Source: an uncultured Alteromonas sp. (lineage in GTDB: Bacteria; Pseudomonadota; Gammaproteobacteria; Enterobacterales; Alteromonadaceae). Taken from it: 43,270 nt of DNA. Below the pieces are notes generated by a model. The model saw only the letters and a program-made list of their open reading frames with translations. It was not told the origin of the DNA and made no database searches. The translations under genes were made by a program, and so were the position numbers. Numbering within the stretch: position 1 is the stretch's first letter; each line of letters opens with the position of its first letter. Below are positions 24,281 through 34,511 of this stretch, piece after piece. The DNA lies in NCBI RefSeq assembly GCF_913058315.1, contig NZ_CAJXQY010000027.1, positions 1 to 43,270 on the forward strand, given 5' to 3'.

Positions 24281-24695
24281 CAAACGCCAGCGCGGGAGTA
24301 TGTTGGTGATGACGTTGTTCATAATAATCATACTCGCCTTTCTGGGCATCACTATGGTTAATCTGCTATCGTCAACTAATCAATCGGTCGTCTATGAAGT
24401 GTTAGGGGCGCGGGCAAAAATGGCGGCGCAAAGTGGAGTGCAACGCTTGTTGAGCACTACTTTTCCGTTAAACAGCCCGGTGGCAACCTGCAGTGCAACG
24501 ATAACCAGCAGTGCCGCTTTCAGCACGGGCTCCGGATTGGAAAACTGCAGTTATCAGGCAACCTGCACAACCACTCAGGTGGTGAAACAAAATGTCGATT
24601 ATAATTATTATCGCTTTGAGAGCACCGGCATTTGCCGGGCAAATGATATTTGGGCCAGCCGCACTTTCGAGCTTGATGCGTTCGAAGAGCGTTAG
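24264..24695 (+). CDS. mshP: MSHA biogenesis protein MshP (PilX-like)
   Basis: A 143-residue protein of the MshP/PilX type. A short basic N-terminus (IIFPDKRQRG) is followed by SMLVMTLFIIIILAFLGITM, the hydrophobic helix of an atypical pilin-like protein without Glu+5 in the usual place. The best start is TTG at 24264, because AGGAG lies 7 bases upstream, inside the end of mshO (17-base overlap). The ATG at 24231 has no such support and would put a long basic leader ahead. The head has four Cys. Confidence 0.85.
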   Translation: MIIFPDKRQRGSMLVMTLFIIIILAFLGITMVNLLSSTNQSVVYEVLGARAKMAAQSGVQRLLSTTFPLNSPVATCSATITSSAAFSTGSGLENCSYQATCTTTQVVKQNVDYNYYRFESTGICRANDIWASRTFELDAFEER

Positions 24696-24708
24696 TTAAG
24701 GGTAAGCA

Positions 24709-27700
24709 GTGACTGTATTACGGTGTTGTATTTTACTGTTATGGCTACCTGCCATGTTGGCAGCGGCAGCTACCTGCTCTAGTGTTTTTCCCGATCCGGC
24801 CGGCTCCTATTCCTCTTCCGGGTATATTCAGTTTCAATCACAAACATCGCTGGTTGGCAGTGACGGGCAAATCAGTTTTGCCAGCATGGTCGATAACAGC
24901 GGTGGCAGCAGCTGTGATACGGTCGCTTGTCAGCTAACAGGAAGCAACGCTGCCGGGATGGCCATATCGGCTTATCAGTATTCGCCATCAGGTACCGACC
25001 GTTATATCCAGGATAATACTTCGGCGACCCTGAGTGCCGGTGATTACCGTAATGTGACGCTGGGTAACGGCTCTAATCTTACTGCTGTATCCAGCAATAA
25101 TACGTTTAAGATCAAATCACTATCAGTCAATTTTAATGCTGTGTTAACGCTGCAAAGCGGAGTGTACTGGATAGAAACGCTTAACCTTGGTCAGAATGCT
25201 CAGCTTCAGGTGGCCAGCGGCGCTAAGGTGGTTATTTACACCCGGGACTTTTCAACGAATATCAGCAATCAGGTTAATACCAATGGCAACGCCGATCAGT
25301 TACTGATGTATTCCGAACGTAATATTACTTTTGGTCAGTACTCGCAGGTCAAAGGGTATTTTTATGCCGCTACCAGTGCCAGTTATAACACTGATGTTCA
25401 GCATACCGGCGCGGTCAATGCGCTGAATGTGGTTATGCAGGATCGCGCAAAAATCACCTATGATCAGAGTGGGGTGTCGACCTTTGCCGCCGATAATCTG
25501 TGTACTCAGGCCGCTTTTCTGCCCACAGCTACCGCCCGCTGGACAATGAATGCCTGCGCTTTAACCGGCGCCAGTGGCGAAGTGGTGGATGCCATAGCCG
25601 GTATCAACGGCCAGTCCTTTGAGGACCCGAGTATCGACAGCAATGGCAAACTTTGTCAGGCCGCTTATTTCAGGGGCGATGGTGATCATATCCGGTTACC
25701 CCACAGTAATCGCTATGAGGTCAGTGCGGGTACAGTATCGTTCTGGATGAAAGTCGACAACCTGTCTTTCGTCAATTTTGAGAATGCCCACGCAGGTGGC
25801 ATGGCACTGTTGTCAAAAGACAGTCGCAATAATTACAGTGGTCAGTTCACAATATGGGTTACTTCCACTGGTGCAATCAAAGTCAGTCAGGAGTCGCGCA
25901 ATTCGACCTACCAGATAAATTCTACACCGGTGATTACCGAAGGGCAGTGGCATCATGTAGTCTACAGTGTGGGGGTTGCTGGTATGCAGGTCTACGTGGA
26001 TAAAGTGCTGGTAGGCTCAAATAGCAGCTATACCTCAGGCTGGCAGAATAACAATCGCACCACGGTGATAGCGGCTAATGCCAACCGTCACGATGTGAAT
26101 AATTCAGCTTACAGTGATATTGGTGATTTTTATCAGGGCCGTATGGATGATGTGCGCCTGTACAATTCGCAACTGTCGGAAGAGCAGGTTGCGCTATTGT
26201 TTGCTGAGTCCGAAGCTAGCTGTACCAGTTGTAGTTCAAATGCCACCCTGCTTTCGCACTGGAATATGGATGTGTGTAGCCTGAACGGCTCGTCTGGCGA
26301 GATTGTTGATGTAGTAAGTGGCATTAATGGCCAGGCGGTCGATGGTGCCCGGGCGGAAAATTACGGGCGTTTTTGTCAGGCGGTTGGGTTCGATGGCAAT
26401 AACGATCATATTAATATTCCTCACCACCGTAGCTATGAACTCACAAGCGGCTCAATTTCTCTTTGGTTTAAAGTAGCAAATCTCGATCACAATCTTGATA
26501 GAAACGGCGAGTCATTCCAGGCGCTTTTTTCTAAAGACTCCAGGGGCCGTGATTATGGTGGGCAACTCACCATTTATCTGGATCAGGATGGACGCTTTCT
26601 GTTTAAGCATGAAACCCGGTCAAGGACCTATGAGGTGTACTCCGCACCAGAAGTAGAAGAACGCGAGCGCTGGTATCATCTGGTGTATACATGGAGTTCC
26701 TCAGGGTTCAATGCATACCTGGATGGCGTCTACCTCGGCAGCTATTCAGTCAGAGGCCTGACATTACGCTATAACCGCGAACCTATCATCCTTGGCGCCA
26801 GCGCCGCCAATTCCAGTAATAATGCGTCTTACAGCAATGAACTTACCTATCATATGTTAGGCGATATTGATGATGTACGGATTTACGATGGCGAGTTGTC
26901 CACCGCAGACGTGCAGGGGCTGTATACCGCGTCAGATTACACCTGTACAAGCTGTACCGGGGCAGTGGCTAAGTTGCATTATCAGTTTGAGGAAGCCTCA
27001 TGGGATGGCGCCGGCGCAGTAATTGATTCATCTGCTGAAGGGAATAATGGCACGCCTGTGGGCCGGGTAACCCCTGAACTACCGGCAAACGATATCTCAT
27101 GCCGGGCTTTGGATGTGCCCTACAATAATCGTTACAACCAGCTCGACGAAGTGGATAGCAACCTGGACCTGAACACAATCGGGCCACGGGGAACGGTATC
27201 GTTCTGGTATCGCAGCGACAGTGCCTGGATAGGCGGCGGTCAGCGCATGCTGTTTGATGCAAGTCGCGGCGGTGCCAATAATGCTAGCGTCGACAAATAC
27301 TTTTTTATGTCGTTAACCAATAACGGTGAGCTGGCTTTTGGCATGGAAGATAATAACGATGGTGACATGCAGGTTAAGTCGCAATCGCTGGGTTATTCCG
27401 CTAACGAATGGGTACATATAGCATTAAGCTGGGACGTCGCCTCTGAAGACGTTAATTTGTACGTCAATGGCAGTCGCGTTTACATGTACGGCAACTGGGC
27501 ATTCAGTAGCTCTGAACTGGGCAATCTCTCGTCGGTTAAAATCGGCGATAGCTCAGCCAATTATTTTGTTTATGAAATGACGGCCAACTCGGCCAATGGT
27601 CAGATTGATGATTTCAGACTGTATGATTACGAACAGTCCAGAGAAGCCATCCGGGCAGATTTAAACAGCACGGTAGACTGCGTAAGCGTGCATCATTATG

Positions 27701-29778
27701 AAATCACTCACCCTGATCAAACTCTTACCTGCAGTGCGGCCACAGTTACCATTAAGGCCTGCGCCAATGCCAGTTGTTCGGAGTTAGTGACCGAGCCGGT
27801 AAGTGTGAATTTACCCAATGGTGACTGGTCGGTGTCGATGCCGGTGACTTTTTCCGGCTCAATGACAACCACTTTAGAACAGTCTGTGGCGGGCACGTTC
27901 CCGCTTTCAGTGACCGCGGCAAATACCGACTCCGCCCCGCAATCTCCAGCCGAGTGTACGACGGATTGCAATATTGATTTTGTGAACGCAGGGTTTGAGT
28001 TTTACGACACCGCAGCGCCGTACTCTTCGGTACTGCCGGATATTATTGCCGAGTCAGATCTGGGCCGCATCGGGCTGAGAGCCGTGCGCGATAATGCCGG
28101 GGTTTGTCAGGCGCTACTGACCGGTAATCAGTCTGTATCTCTCAGTTATGATTGCATCGACGGTAGCACAGGTTATTCACCGGATCAGTGCTCAGTGCCG
28201 TTAGCCGGTGTGCCGGTTAGTGGTTCAGGAACCGGACAGAACACGGCCAGCATCACCTTGAATTTTGATGCCAACGGTGAAACCAGTCTGAGTGGTTTTA
28301 GTTACGCGGATGCCGGACGGGTTGCGCTGTCAGCCAGCACCACTGTCAGCGGAGTTACCATTGATTCTGGTAATGCCCTGTTTGACAGTATCCCGGCCAG
28401 TATTACCCTGGGGGCAACCGCGGCCTATCCACAAACAGCGGGCGCGGAGTTTACCCTTAGCATGTCAGCCAGAGGGGCTAGCAACGGTGTGCTGCCGGGC
28501 TATGAACCTGGTGCTATGCAAATGAGCCTGCTCAGAGTCGCCCCTACTTCAGTAAGTGCCGCTGAAGCACAATTGTTTGTTGCTGCCTCGCAATCGGTGA
28601 CCAGTGCGTCAGGTCAGGCCTGGTCAGATGTCACTATTGAGCCATTCAGTGGTGGTAACTGGAGCTTTTCCCAGGCTTACATCAGTGAGGTGGGTTATTT
28701 TACCTGGGACGTGCAGGATGCGGACTACCTGGGCAATGTTATCAGTGCTAATCAGGTGGGACCGGGGCGCATTATCCCCGCCTATTTTGATGTGAGTGCA
28801 TCCACGACTCCGCAATTTGACAACCAGTGCAGCAGTCAGTTTACCTATATTGGCCAGCCTTTTGACTTCGTGACCGGCAGTGAACCTGAATTATCGGTAA
28901 CGGCTTACAATGCCAAGGGCCAGGTGACCCGTAATTATTCAGCCAGCCTGTGGCAGCTTTCGCCGGGCAGCAGTGGACTCAATGCCATTAGCTTTACCGA
29001 TAATTCTGCCTATACCGGCACACTGAATATCCTCAATGCAGGGGATACGCCGGTGATCAGTGACAGTGCCGATTACGACGGAGAAGGTAAAATTACCCTG
29101 CTCAATACTCAGGTCAGTTATAGCAAAATTGCCACCCCAACGCCGGGCCCGGGTAATGGTTCGCCATTTACTGCCGATGCAACGATGACCTTTGCTGCGG
29201 CTTTCTTTACTGATACTGATGGGGTGTGCTACCAAACGGCTTATCCTGGCAGCTGTGAAGCATTCAGCTTTGGCTCAATTCAGGGCACCGACCTTCGCTA
29301 TGGTCGGCTGCGAATAGAGAACACCTTTGGACCGGAAACCGAAACCCTCACAGCCCCGCTGGTGACCGAGTATTACGATAGTGGTAACTGGATGATGAAT
29401 GTGCAGGACAGCTGTACGTCGCTAAGTTTCTCGCAAAGCAGCGGTCAGGTGTCGCTGGCCAGCGCCTCACAGGGGAGCGATGAGCAGGATATTACCGGCT
29501 ACTTACCGGCTATCAGCAGTAGTGGCGTGGTCTCCGCTGGTAAGAGCCCCGATTCAATGATTAATCTGGGCCCGGCTATGCACAATGGCGCCGCTGTACG
29601 TGGTGCAGTGAAATTAACACTGGAGCCCGCAGCAACGGGCGCAAACTGGGCGCAGTATCTCAATATTGACTGGGACGGCGACGGTGATATTGATGCCGAT
29701 GATAAACCTTCCGGTGAAGCCTTTTTTGGCATTTACCGGGGCAATGACCGCACCATACACATTCGTGAAGGCTATTAG
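24709..29778 (+). CDS. mshQ: MSHA biogenesis protein MshQ with three LamG-like domains
   Basis: A 1689-residue exported protein closing the pilus locus. Order of parts: signal peptide (LRCCILLLWLPAMLAAAA); a beta-rich region to about residue 265; three LamG/concanavalin-like repeats starting near residues 275, 514 and 754, each introduced by a Cys-containing linker (the later two by CTSC); a DUF6701 region from about 994 (VHHYEITHPDQTLTC); and an acidic end segment DWDGDGDIDADD (from 1654) before FFGIYRGNDRTIHIRE. The LamG repeats suggest binding of carbohydrate or a surface ligand, so MshQ is a candidate pilus-tip adhesin; this is inference. The start is GTG at 24709, with AAGGG 6 bases upstream. 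Confidence 0.93.
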   Translation: MTVLRCCILLLWLPAMLAAAATCSSVFPDPAGSYSSSGYIQFQSQTSLVGSDGQISFASMVDNSGGSSCDTVACQLTGSNAAGMAISAYQYSPSGTDRYIQDNTSATLSAGDYRNVTLGNGSNLTAVSSNNTFKIKSLSVNFNAVLTLQSGVYWIETLNLGQNAQLQVASGAKVVIYTRDFSTNISNQVNTNGNADQLLMYSERNITFGQYSQVKGYFYAATSASYNTDVQHTGAVNALNVVMQDRAKITYDQSGVSTFAADNLCTQAAFLPTATARWTMNACALTGASGEVVDAIAGINGQSFEDPSIDSNGKLCQAAYFRGDGDHIRLPHSNRYEVSAGTVSFWMKVDNLSFVNFENAHAGGMALLSKDSRNNYSGQFTIWVTSTGAIKVSQESRNSTYQINSTPVITEGQWHHVVYSVGVAGMQVYVDKVLVGSNSSYTSGWQNNNRTTVIAANANRHDVNNSAYSDIGDFYQGRMDDVRLYNSQLSEEQVALLFAESEASCTSCSSNATLLSHWNMDVCSLNGSSGEIVDVVSGINGQAVDGARAENYGRFCQAVGFDGNNDHINIPHHRSYELTSGSISLWFKVANLDHNLDRNGESFQALFSKDSRGRDYGGQLTIYLDQDGRFLFKHETRSRTYEVYSAPEVEERERWYHLVYTWSSSGFNAYLDGVYLGSYSVRGLTLRYNREPIILGASAANSSNNASYSNELTYHMLGDIDDVRIYDGELSTADVQGLYTASDYTCTSCTGAVAKLHYQFEEASWDGAGAVIDSSAEGNNGTPVGRVTPELPANDISCRALDVPYNNRYNQLDEVDSNLDLNTIGPRGTVSFWYRSDSAWIGGGQRMLFDASRGGANNASVDKYFFMSLTNNGELAFGMEDNNDGDMQVKSQSLGYSANEWVHIALSWDVASEDVNLYVNGSRVYMYGNWAFSSSELGNLSSVKIGDSSANYFVYEMTANSANGQIDDFRLYDYEQSREAIRADLNSTVDCVSVHHYEITHPDQTLTCSAATVTIKACANASCSELVTEPVSVNLPNGDWSVSMPVTFSGSMTTTLEQSVAGTFPLSVTAANTDSAPQSPAECTTDCNIDFVNAGFEFYDTAAPYSSVLPDIIAESDLGRIGLRAVRDNAGVCQALLTGNQSVSLSYDCIDGSTGYSPDQCSVPLAGVPVSGSGTGQNTASITLNFDANGETSLSGFSYADAGRVALSASTTVSGVTIDSGNALFDSIPASITLGATAAYPQTAGAEFTLSMSARGASNGVLPGYEPGAMQMSLLRVAPTSVSAAEAQLFVAASQSVTSASGQAWSDVTIEPFSGGNWSFSQAYISEVGYFTWDVQDADYLGNVISANQVGPGRIIPAYFDVSASTTPQFDNQCSSQFTYIGQPFDFVTGSEPELSVTAYNAKGQVTRNYSASLWQLSPGSSGLNAISFTDNSAYTGTLNILNAGDTPVISDSADYDGEGKITLLNTQVSYSKIATPTPGPGNGSPFTADATMTFAAAFFTDTDGVCYQTAYPGSCEAFSFGSIQGTDLRYGRLRIENTFGPETETLTAPLVTEYYDSGNWMMNVQDSCTSLSFSQSSGQVSLASASQGSDEQDITGYLPAISSSGVVSAGKSPDSMINLGPAMHNGAAVRGAVKLTLEPAATGANWAQYLNIDWDGDGDIDADDKPSGEAFFGIYRGNDRTIHIREGY
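25531..26967 (+). repeat. Tandem LamG-domain repeats within mshQ
   Basis: Two units of about 717 and 720 bases (25531-26247 and 26248-26967) encode clearly related LamG domains. Shared elements include SGEVVDAIAGINGQ/SGEIVDVVSGINGQ, GDGDHIRLPHSNRYE/GNNDHINIPHHRSYE, a run ending in KDSR, WHHVVYS/WYHLVYT, and a closing DDVRLY/DDVRIY. A third, more diverged copy follows from 26968 to about 27687 (FRLYDY near its end). The repeats are similar at protein level and clearly diverged at DNA level, so the duplication is not recent. Confidence 0.8.
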
Positions 29779-29796
29779 CGCAAGCCTGCTGAAGCA

Positions 29797-29822
29797 ACCG
29801 GGTATAGGCATGAATACCTGGT
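29797..29822 (+). other. Hairpin after mshQ
   Basis: CCGGGTAT (29798-29805) pairs with ATACCTGG (29814-29821), with one G-T pair, an 8-base loop and one more A-T pair outside. It sits 19 bases after the mshQ stop. No T tract follows, so it may be a 3' end stabiliser or a Rho-assisted end rather than an intrinsic terminator. Confidence 0.5.
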
Positions 29823-29838
29823 GACTGGTTAAAGCGTG

Positions 29839-29844
29839 TATAAT
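29839..29844 (+). promoter_or_regulatory. mreB: Probable -10 element of the mreB promoter
   Basis: A perfect TATAAT lies in the 271-base gap between mshQ and mreB, about 205 bases ahead of the mreB start. No good -35 hexamer is found 16-18 bases upstream, and a TG directly abuts the hexamer. The rest of the gap (29845-30049) would be a long leader; it includes distant complementary pieces AACCGA and TCGGTT, but no clear riboswitch or gene. Confidence 0.4.
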
Positions 29845-29977
29845 AGTTGAACACTCGGCAAGTCCGATGGTCGAACCGACAGGCAAATCAGGGCAATGGC
29901 TGGTTTTTTTCGGTTTAGTCAGGGAGTTTACTTGCTCAAAATAGCCCCCATTGTTAAAGTGTGCGGATAGTTGTTAA

Positions 29978-31093
<1,116 letters not shown>

Positions 31094-31099
31094 ATAGGC

Positions 31100-31123
31100 A
31101 AGGCAACCTTCTAAGGTTGCCTT
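31100..31123 (+). other. Hairpin between mreB and mreC
   Basis: AAGGCAACCTT (31100-31110) and AAGGTTGCCTT (31113-31123) are perfect 11-base inverted repeats with a 2-base spacer, giving a 9-bp stem with a TTCTAA loop. The element starts 7 bases after the mreB stop and ends 8 bases before the mreC ATG. There is no T tract, so it may limit read-through, stabilise the mreB message or mask mreC translation. Confidence 0.65.
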
Positions 31124-31131
31124 CTTGCATT

Positions 31132-31995
31132 ATGGATACAATATTTACCCGCGGCCCCTCGCTCAATATTCGGCTGGCATTAGCCCTGGCAATGTCGGTT
31201 ATGCTGATCGTGCTCGATTTTAAACTCGACGCGTTTTCAACTACGCGGGTACTGCTTAACTCTCTGGTAAGCCCGGTTCAGTATCTGGCCAATTTGCCCG
31301 GACAGCTGCTTAATGCCAGCGCCCAGCGCCTGACCTCACAACAGGCGCTCATCGAAGAAAACGAGCAACTGACTAACCGATTGCTATTACAAAACGAAAA
31401 GCTTCAGCGTTTTGAAGCGCTTGAGCAGGAAAATACAGAACTGCGGCGTTTACTGGATGCACCGGTGCGTCAGAACATGCGCAAAATGGTGGCAGAATTA
31501 ATGGCGGTGGATAACACGCCATACAGCCAGCAAATTGTGATCAACAAAGGCGCAATAGACGGTGTTTACCTGGGCCAGTCGATTCTGGACGAACGAGGCA
31601 TTGTGGGGCAGGTGATGGAAGTCGGCACCACCAATAGCCGGGTATTATTGATCAGTGACGTAACCCACTCCATACCGGTGCGGTCTATCCGCAATAACAG
31701 CCGGTTTATTGCCTCAGGTAGCGGCGCCATCGATGAATTGTATCTTACTCACGTAGCGCACAGTGCCGATATCCGGGAAGGCGATGTCCTGGTGTCATCC
31801 GGACTGGGCGATGTGTTTCCTGAAGGGTATCCGGTAGCAGAGGTTATTCAAGTAGTACGCGATGAATCGCGCCCCTTTGCCCAGGTCACCATTGCCCCTT
31901 CGGCCAGATTAAATCGTCTCAAATACCTGTTATTGTTATGGCCACAAACATCCCCTCAACCTGACGAGCAGGAAGAGGAGGTGGCAGATGATTAA
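31132..31995 (+). CDS. mreC: Rod shape-determining protein MreC
   Basis: A 287-residue bitopic protein that binds MreB, MreD and PBP2 in the elongasome. The N-terminus DTIFTRGPSLNIRL matches the family, followed by one membrane helix (about residues 12-32), a coiled coil (about 68-105) and the paired periplasmic beta domains (KMVAELMAVDNTPYSQQIVINKG, GIVGQVMEVGTTNSRVLLISD). The C-terminus is a short acidic tail, without the long Pro-rich tail of E. coli MreC. ATG 31132 is chosen on the family N-terminus; a TTG at 31117 lies within the hairpin. The ribosome binding site is weak and partly inside that hairpin. Confidence 0.95.
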   Translation: MDTIFTRGPSLNIRLALALAMSVMLIVLDFKLDAFSTTRVLLNSLVSPVQYLANLPGQLLNASAQRLTSQQALIEENEQLTNRLLLQNEKLQRFEALEQENTELRRLLDAPVRQNMRKMVAELMAVDNTPYSQQIVINKGAIDGVYLGQSILDERGIVGQVMEVGTTNSRVLLISDVTHSIPVRSIRNNSRFIASGSGAIDELYLTHVAHSADIREGDVLVSSGLGDVFPEGYPVAEVIQVVRDESRPFAQVTIAPSARLNRLKYLLLLWPQTSPQPDEQEEEVADD

Positions 31996-32467
31996 GGTAC
32001 GTCATTACACCATCGCTATTACGCTGCTGATTGCCATGGTGTTCCAAATCATCCCGGTGCCGGTGCAGGTAGATTTATACCGCCCCGACTGGGTACTGAT
32101 TGTGCTCTCATACTGGGTAATGGCATTACCGCACCGCGCTAATGTGGGGGTCGCTTTTACCAGTGGCCTGGCACTCGACATTCTGCTGGGTACTGCGATG
32201 GGCGTGCACAGCTTTGCGCTGAGCATCTCTATTTATGTCCTTGCAGCCAATTACCAGCGTTTGCGTAACTATTCAGTGTGGCAACAGGCCGTTATTATTG
32301 GTGTGGTGTCTGCGTTATACCATTCGTTATTATTCTGGTTGTTACGCCTGCTTACCGATGTCACCTTTCGTTTTGAAGAACTCTGGCCGGTGCTGACCTC
32401 AATGGCATTGTGGCCCTGGATTTTCTGGTTGTTACGCAAAGTCAGACGTCAGCTGAGGATCACATGA
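31988..32467 (+). CDS. mreD: Rod shape-determining protein MreD
   Basis: A 159-residue multi-spanning inner-membrane protein of the elongasome. Hydrophobic helices fill nearly the whole chain (for example IAITLLIAMVFQIIPVP at the start and WQQAVIIGVVSALYHSLLFW later), and YRPDWVLIVLSYW is typical of MreD. It overlaps mreC by 8 bases and maf by 4. Confidence 0.93.
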   Translation: MIKVRHYTIAITLLIAMVFQIIPVPVQVDLYRPDWVLIVLSYWVMALPHRANVGVAFTSGLALDILLGTAMGVHSFALSISIYVLAANYQRLRNYSVWQQAVIIGVVSALYHSLLFWLLRLLTDVTFRFEELWPVLTSMALWPWIFWLLRKVRRQLRIT

Positions 32468-33048
32468 GTCAGTTGCGTTCTCTGGTACTGGCTTCCGCTT
32501 CACCGCGGCGCGCCGAACTATTAACCCGGATTGGGGTCGAATTTATTGTCAGGCCTGCGGATCTGGACGAAACCGCGCTGGCCGATGAGCAGCCCGAGGC
32601 ACTGGTAACACGCCTGGCTGCAGACAAAGCGAAAGCGGCCGCAGTGAGCCATACTGATAGTGAAGGCAGTGTGCTGCTGGCATCTGACACAGTGGTGGTA
32701 CTGGATAATAAAGCCTTGGGTAAACCTGCTGATTTTGCTGATGCCGCTGCCATGTTAGGCGCGTTAAGCGACCGCACGCATCAGGTGATGACCGCAGTAA
32801 GCCTGCTCGATGGGGTCAGACAAAAAAACATTTGCGTGACAACCCAGGTGCATTTTGCCCGGTTATCCAACGAACAAATAGCCCGCTACTGGGCAACCGG
32901 AGAGCCTGCCGATAAAGCCGGTGCCTATGGTATTCAGGGCATTGCCGGCCAGTTCGTGAAATCGATTGAAGGCAGTTACAGCGCCGTTGTGGGATTACCG
33001 CTGTATGAAACCGTACAACTACTGCAAGAGTTTGGAGTGATTGAATGA
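32464..33048 (+). CDS. maf: Maf-family nucleotide pyrophosphatase (YhdE type, dTTP/UTP)
   Basis: A 194-residue Maf protein. Members hydrolyse nucleoside triphosphates to monophosphates and act on dTTP, UTP and modified pyrimidines. The phosphate-binding start LVLASASPRRAELL (residues 7-20), the catalytic Asp75 in ASDTVVVLDNKALGKP, and the closing KAGAYGIQGIAGQFVKSIEG stretch are present. The context next to mreD and rng is that of E. coli yhdE. The ATG at 32464 overlaps the mreD stop (ATGA) and has GAGG upstream; the longer frame from 32410 lies within mreD. Confidence 0.94.
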   Translation: MSQLRSLVLASASPRRAELLTRIGVEFIVRPADLDETALADEQPEALVTRLAADKAKAAAVSHTDSEGSVLLASDTVVVLDNKALGKPADFADAAAMLGALSDRTHQVMTAVSLLDGVRQKNICVTTQVHFARLSNEQIARYWATGEPADKAGAYGIQGIAGQFVKSIEGSYSAVVGLPLYETVQLLQEFGVIE

Positions 33049-34511
33049 GTGCAGAACTACTGATTAACGTTACACCGTCGGAGTCGCGTGTTGCGCTGAT
33101 TGAAAATGGTATTCTGCAGGAAGTCCATGTGGAAAGGCACACTAAGCGTGGCCTGGTGGGCAACATCTACCGTGGTAAAGTCAGCCGCGTATTGCCGGGG
33201 ATGCAGGCAGCATTTGTCGACATCGGCCTGGATAAAGCGGCATTTTTGCATGCCTCAGATATTGTTATTCATAACGAAGTGGTGGGGGAAGTTTCTACCA
33301 GTCATATTGAAAAACATGACATCCGCGACCTGGTTCGCGATGGTCAGGACATAGTGGTGCAGGTGGTGAAAGATCCCATTGGCACCAAAGGCGCGCGACT
33401 GACAACGGATATCACCATCCCGTCTCGTTACCTGGTGTTTATGCCCAGCGTTACCCATGTGGGCGTATCTCAGCGCATCGAAGATGAAACCGAGCGTGAG
33501 CGGCTTAAAGAGCTGGTGGCGGAGTTTTGTGACGAGGAAGGTGGCTTTATACTGCGCACGGCTGCGGAAGGGGTTAGTCAGCCGGAATTGAAGGCTGATG
33601 CCGCTTTTTTGCGCCGGCTATGGAGTAAAATTCAACAGCGCATGAAAAAGCGCCGCTCCCATGTGCTGTACGAAGATTTACCGCTGGCCCGACGGGTACT
33701 GCGGGATTTTGTGGGGACCGAATTGGACCGCATCAGAATTGACTCGAACCTGTCGCACCATGAGTTGGGTCAGTTTACCAAAGAATATGTACCGGAGATG
33801 CACTCCAAACTGGAGTACTACCCGGGTGATCGGCCGATTTTCGACCTCTATGATGTTGAAAATGAAATGCAGCGTGCGCTCGAACGACGCGTGGATCTTA
33901 AATCCGGTGGCTACCTGATCATCGATCAGACTGAAGCCATGACCACTATCGATATTAATACAGGCGCTTTCGTGGGGCACCGTAATCTCGAAGAAACCAT
34001 TTTTAATACTAATATCGAAGCCACACTCGCTGTTGCCCGTCAGCTACGATTGCGTAATCTTGGCGGCATGATCCTGATTGATTTTATCGACATGACTAAT
34101 GCCGACCATAAACGGCGGGTCCTGAACAGCCTTGAGGCTGCCACCAGTAAAGACCGTGCTAAGATCAATATTCATGGTTTTACCTCCCTGGGTCTGGTGG
34201 AAATGACCCGCAAGCGCACCCGAGAAAGTCTGGAACACATATTGTGTGGTGACTGTCCGGTTTGCAAAGGGCGTGGCAGTGTCAAAACTATAGAAACTAT
34301 CTGCTTTGAAATTATGCGGGAAATCGTTCGGGTTAACCGTGCTTACGATGCCGATATGTTTGTGGTTTACGCGTCTCCCACCGTTGCGGACTATTTATTG
34401 GGAGAAGAATCCCATATGTTAGCCGAACTGGAAGTATTCGTTTCGAAACAAATAAAAGTACAAACAGAAACCTTATACAACCAGGATAAGTACGATGTGG
34501 TAATGATGTGA
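33045..34511 (+). CDS. rng: Ribonuclease G
   Basis: A 488-residue endoribonuclease that matures the 5' end of 16S rRNA and cuts some mRNAs. It has an S1-type RNA-binding domain (about 38-128, GNIYRGKVSRVLPGMQAAFV), a 5'-sensor/RNase H-like part, and the catalytic DNase I-like domain with metal-binding D303 (TIDINTGAFVG) and D346 (LIDFIDM). The zinc-link CPVCKG (C404, C407) is present. The residue numbers fall one off those of E. coli RNase G (from memory). It overlaps maf (ATGA) and yhdP (GTGA). Confidence 0.97.
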   Translation: MSAELLINVTPSESRVALIENGILQEVHVERHTKRGLVGNIYRGKVSRVLPGMQAAFVDIGLDKAAFLHASDIVIHNEVVGEVSTSHIEKHDIRDLVRDGQDIVVQVVKDPIGTKGARLTTDITIPSRYLVFMPSVTHVGVSQRIEDETERERLKELVAEFCDEEGGFILRTAAEGVSQPELKADAAFLRRLWSKIQQRMKKRRSHVLYEDLPLARRVLRDFVGTELDRIRIDSNLSHHELGQFTKEYVPEMHSKLEYYPGDRPIFDLYDVENEMQRALERRVDLKSGGYLIIDQTEAMTTIDINTGAFVGHRNLEETIFNTNIEATLAVARQLRLRNLGGMILIDFIDMTNADHKRRVLNSLEAATSKDRAKINIHGFTSLGLVEMTRKRTRESLEHILCGDCPVCKGRGSVKTIETICFEIMREIVRVNRAYDADMFVVYASPTVADYLLGEESHMLAELEVFVSKQIKVQTETLYNQDKYDVVMM

